A DNA stretch of 64,000 nucleotides from positions 1 to 64,000 of the forward strand of contig JAENWK010000003.1 in assembly GCA_016650045.1 (NCBI GenBank). The letters are read 5' to 3'. Below are positions 62,517-64,000 of this stretch, one piece after another. The notes under the pieces were generated by a model. The model was not told the origin of the DNA. It saw only the letters and a program-made list of their open reading frames with translations, and made no database searches. The stretch comes from Eubacteriaceae bacterium. Its GTDB lineage: Bacteria > Bacillota > Clostridia > Eubacteriales > Eubacteriaceae. Each line of letters starts with the position of its first letter. The first letter of the stretch is position 1. The position numbers and the translations under genes are program-made.

Positions 62517-63279
62517 AATATCAGAGATTTTCAAAAATAACAAAGCGTTTATCGGTTTTCTCACTGCTGGCGATCCAACCCTTGAAAAAACCGAAGAATT
62601 TATTCTTTCTATGGAAAAAGCAGGTGCGGATCTGGTTGAAATTGGGATACCTTTTTCAGATCCCATTGCCGAGGGTCCGGTCATTGAAAAAGCAAATATC
62701 CGAGCACTAAGCGTTGGCACCACCACCGATAAAATATTTGATATGGTGAAACGCATTCGCATAAAAACCGCTATGCCGCTGGTATTTTTAACCTATATGA
62801 ATCCTGTTTTTGTTTACGGGGTTGAAAAATTCTTTAAAAATTGCCATCAAACAGGTATGAATGGGATTATTATTCCAGATCTTCCTTTTGAAGAAAAAGA
62901 TGAAGTATTGGATGTTGCAACATCCTATGGGATTGATGTGATTACCCTCATTGCACCTACATCGAAAGATCGAATTCAGATGTTGGCTAAAGATGCTACC
63001 GGGTTTGTTTATCTGGTTTCATCCATGGGAGTTACCGGGGTAAGAAGCGAGATAAAAACGGATATTAATGCCATGATCGAAGACATCAGACAGGTGTCGG
63101 ATACCCCTATTGCTGTGGGTTTTGGAATCTCCACGCCGGTTCAGGCCAAAGAAATTTCAAAAACAGCCGATGGCGTGATTGTCGGCAGTGCCATTGTGCG
63201 AATCATTGCTGAACATGGAGAAAATGCCGGTAATTATTTATTTGACTATGTGAAATCCTTAAAAGATGCCATTTCTTAA
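62509..63279 (+). CDS. trpA: Tryptophan synthase alpha chain
   Basis: TIM-barrel subunit that splits indole-3-glycerol phosphate. [25 protein letters not shown] with the catalytic Glu (about 41-56), IIPDLPFEE with the catalytic Asp, and [13 protein letters not shown]. About 256 aa from the ATG at 62509, which has AAGGGAGA upstream; longer frames read into trpB. Last gene of trpEGDCFBA. The gap after it (63280-63463) has only weak hairpins (AAAGAA-N4-TTCTTT at 63316-63331) and a 16-nt palindrome at 63335-63350. Confidence 0.96.
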   Translation: MNKISEIFKNNKAFIGFLTAGDPTLEKTEEFILSMEKAGADLVEIGIPFSDPIAEGPVIEKANIRALSVGTTTDKIFDMVKRIRIKTAMPLVFLTYMNPVFVYGVEKFFKNCHQTGMNGIIIPDLPFEEKDEVLDVATSYGIDVITLIAPTSKDRIQMLAKDATGFVYLVSSMGVTGVRSEIKTDINAMIEDIRQVSDTPIAVGFGISTPVQAKEISKTADGVIVGSAIVRIIAEHGENAGNYLFDYVKSLKDAIS

Positions 63280-63414
63280 AATGTAAACGGAACATGGAAT
63301 TGTGATTGATATTTCAAAGAAAGTCTTCTTTTTCATATTTTCGAAAATATACCCATATTGGTGTTAAAAAGATAGCATTAAATTGATTTTTTATCTTTTA
63401 AAAGGGTAGAAATA

Positions 63415-63423
63415 TGTTATAGT
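63415..63423 (+). promoter_or_regulatory. Possible extended -10 promoter for dhaK
   Basis: TGT-TATAGT, 41 nt before the dhaK ATG. No convincing -35. Confidence 0.4.
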
Positions 63424-63463
63424 GTAAACTAAGATACTAATAATATTTATAGGAGGAAGTCTT

Positions 63464-64000
63464 ATGAAAAAATTTATTAACGATGTTGAAAATGTGGAAA
63501 ATGAAATGCTGGAAGGTATCGTCCTTGCCCATCCTGAATATGTTAACCGTATTCCTGGTTTTGATGTTCTTGTAAGAGCAGAGAAAAAAGTTGGTAAAGT
63601 TGCTTTAGTCAGTGGTGGCGGAAGTGGACACGAACCAGCTCATGGCGGATTTGTTGGAAAAGGGATGTTGGATGGTGCTGTTGCAGGTGCAATATTCACG
63701 TCACCAACTCCTGACCAGGTATTTGAAGCAATCAAAGCAGTTGATGCAGGCAAAGGCGTATTATTAGTTGTTAAAAATTATACCGGTGATATCATGAACT
63801 TCGAAATGGCCGCAGAGCTTGCAGAAGCTGAAGGCATTAAAGTTGCCAATGTTGTCACCAATGATGATGTTGCCGTTGAAGACAGTTTATACACCACAGG
63901 ACGTCGTGGCGTTGCCGGAACCATTTTTGTTCATAAAATTGCGGGAGCAAAAGCTGAAACAGGTGCGAGCCTTGAAGAGGTCCAAGCTATAGCTGAAAAA
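63464..64000 (+). CDS. dhaK: Dihydroxyacetone kinase subunit DhaK (5' part, cut by window edge)
   Basis: Substrate-binding subunit of dihydroxyacetone kinase. 179 codons are visible and open to the edge. [11 protein letters not shown] start, [22 protein letters not shown] (core [12 protein letters not shown], about 51-62), [17 protein letters not shown] and [17 protein letters not shown] are typical. The substrate-binding His lies beyond the edge. AGGAGG supports the ATG. It may be PTS-linked (DhaK/L/M) or ATP-linked; the following genes would tell. Linked to glycerol or dihydroxyacetone use. Confidence 0.93.
   Translation, partial: MKKFINDVENVENEMLEGIVLAHPEYVNRIPGFDVLVRAEKKVGKVALVSGGGSGHEPAHGGFVGKGMLDGAVAGAIFTSPTPDQVFEAIKAVDAGKGVLLVVKNYTGDIMNFEMAAELAEAEGIKVANVVTNDDVAVEDSLYTTGRRGVAGTIFVHKIAGAKAETGASLEEVQAIAEK

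Noticed and set aside
1..64000. CRISPR arrays, insertion sequences or prophage
   Set aside because: No regularly spaced repeats, transposase, integrase or phage structural genes were seen.

Overview
The window is AT-rich chromosomal DNA from a low-GC Gram-positive anaerobe. Gene order (recJ-apt-rel-dtd; ylmE-sepF-yggT-ylmH; yicC-gmk-rpoZ-priA-def-fmt-yugP-rsmB-rlmN-prpC-prkC-rsgA-thiN; rpmB/asp23-fakA-recG-rsmD-coaD), a tryptophan T-box, HemZ, and a flavin/Fe-S oxidoreductase typical of acetogens all point to Clostridia, probably Eubacteriaceae close to Acetobacterium. The organism is inferred, not proven. Nearly all genes lie on the + strand. The exceptions are rqcH, rpmB and an XRE/DUF3169 pair. 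No phage, transposase or CRISPR array was seen.

Layout. 0-15 kb: queG, gltX, secDF, the stringent-response block recJ-apt-rel-dtd, an MBL hydrolase, hemZ, aspS and an RseC/SoxR-reducing-like membrane protein. 15-19.5 kb: tRNA-Pro(GGG), a membrane-anchored HlyD-like gene whose N-terminus is split by a T10 run, and the division cluster yggS-sepF-yggT-ylmH with rluD. 19.5-35 kb: convergent rqcH, then a long housekeeping chain for nucleotide synthesis, replication restart, protein maturation, rRNA methylation, and the PrpC/PrkC phosphatase-kinase pair with RsgA and ThiN. 35-43 kb: rpmB, asp23-fakA, recG, rsmD, coaD, a coiled-coil protein, cvfB and a DUF362 ferredoxin. 43-45 kb: acetolactate synthase ilvBN. 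45.5-51.3 kb: a three-gene soluble NADH/NAD(P)H flavin-Fe-S complex related to HydABC but without an H-cluster, best matching Stn-type electron-bifurcating transhydrogenase. It has visibly higher GC than its surroundings for most of its length. 51.4-56.2 kb: XRE/DUF3169 pair, polA, coaE, tRNA-Leu(GAG). 56.3-63.3 kb: a T-box-controlled trpEGDCFBA operon. 63.4 kb to the end: the 5' part of dhaK.

Points of most interest: (1) a PriA homologue with intact zinc-binding cysteines but eroded helicase motifs; (2) two copies of an apparently uncharacterised structured palindromic repeat, one between rluD and rqcH and one inside the trp operon; (3) a membrane-protein gene readable only through a -1 shift or slippage on T10; (4) the Stn-like complex with a fused NADPH-type flavin module and a vestigial molybdopterin-type domain; (5) an XRE regulator with a five-copy TGTCAA/TTGACAA array over its own promoter.

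Start codons were chosen from Shine-Dalgarno placement and family N-termini, so several CDS are shorter than the longest open frame. All family names come from recognising motifs by eye; no database search was run.
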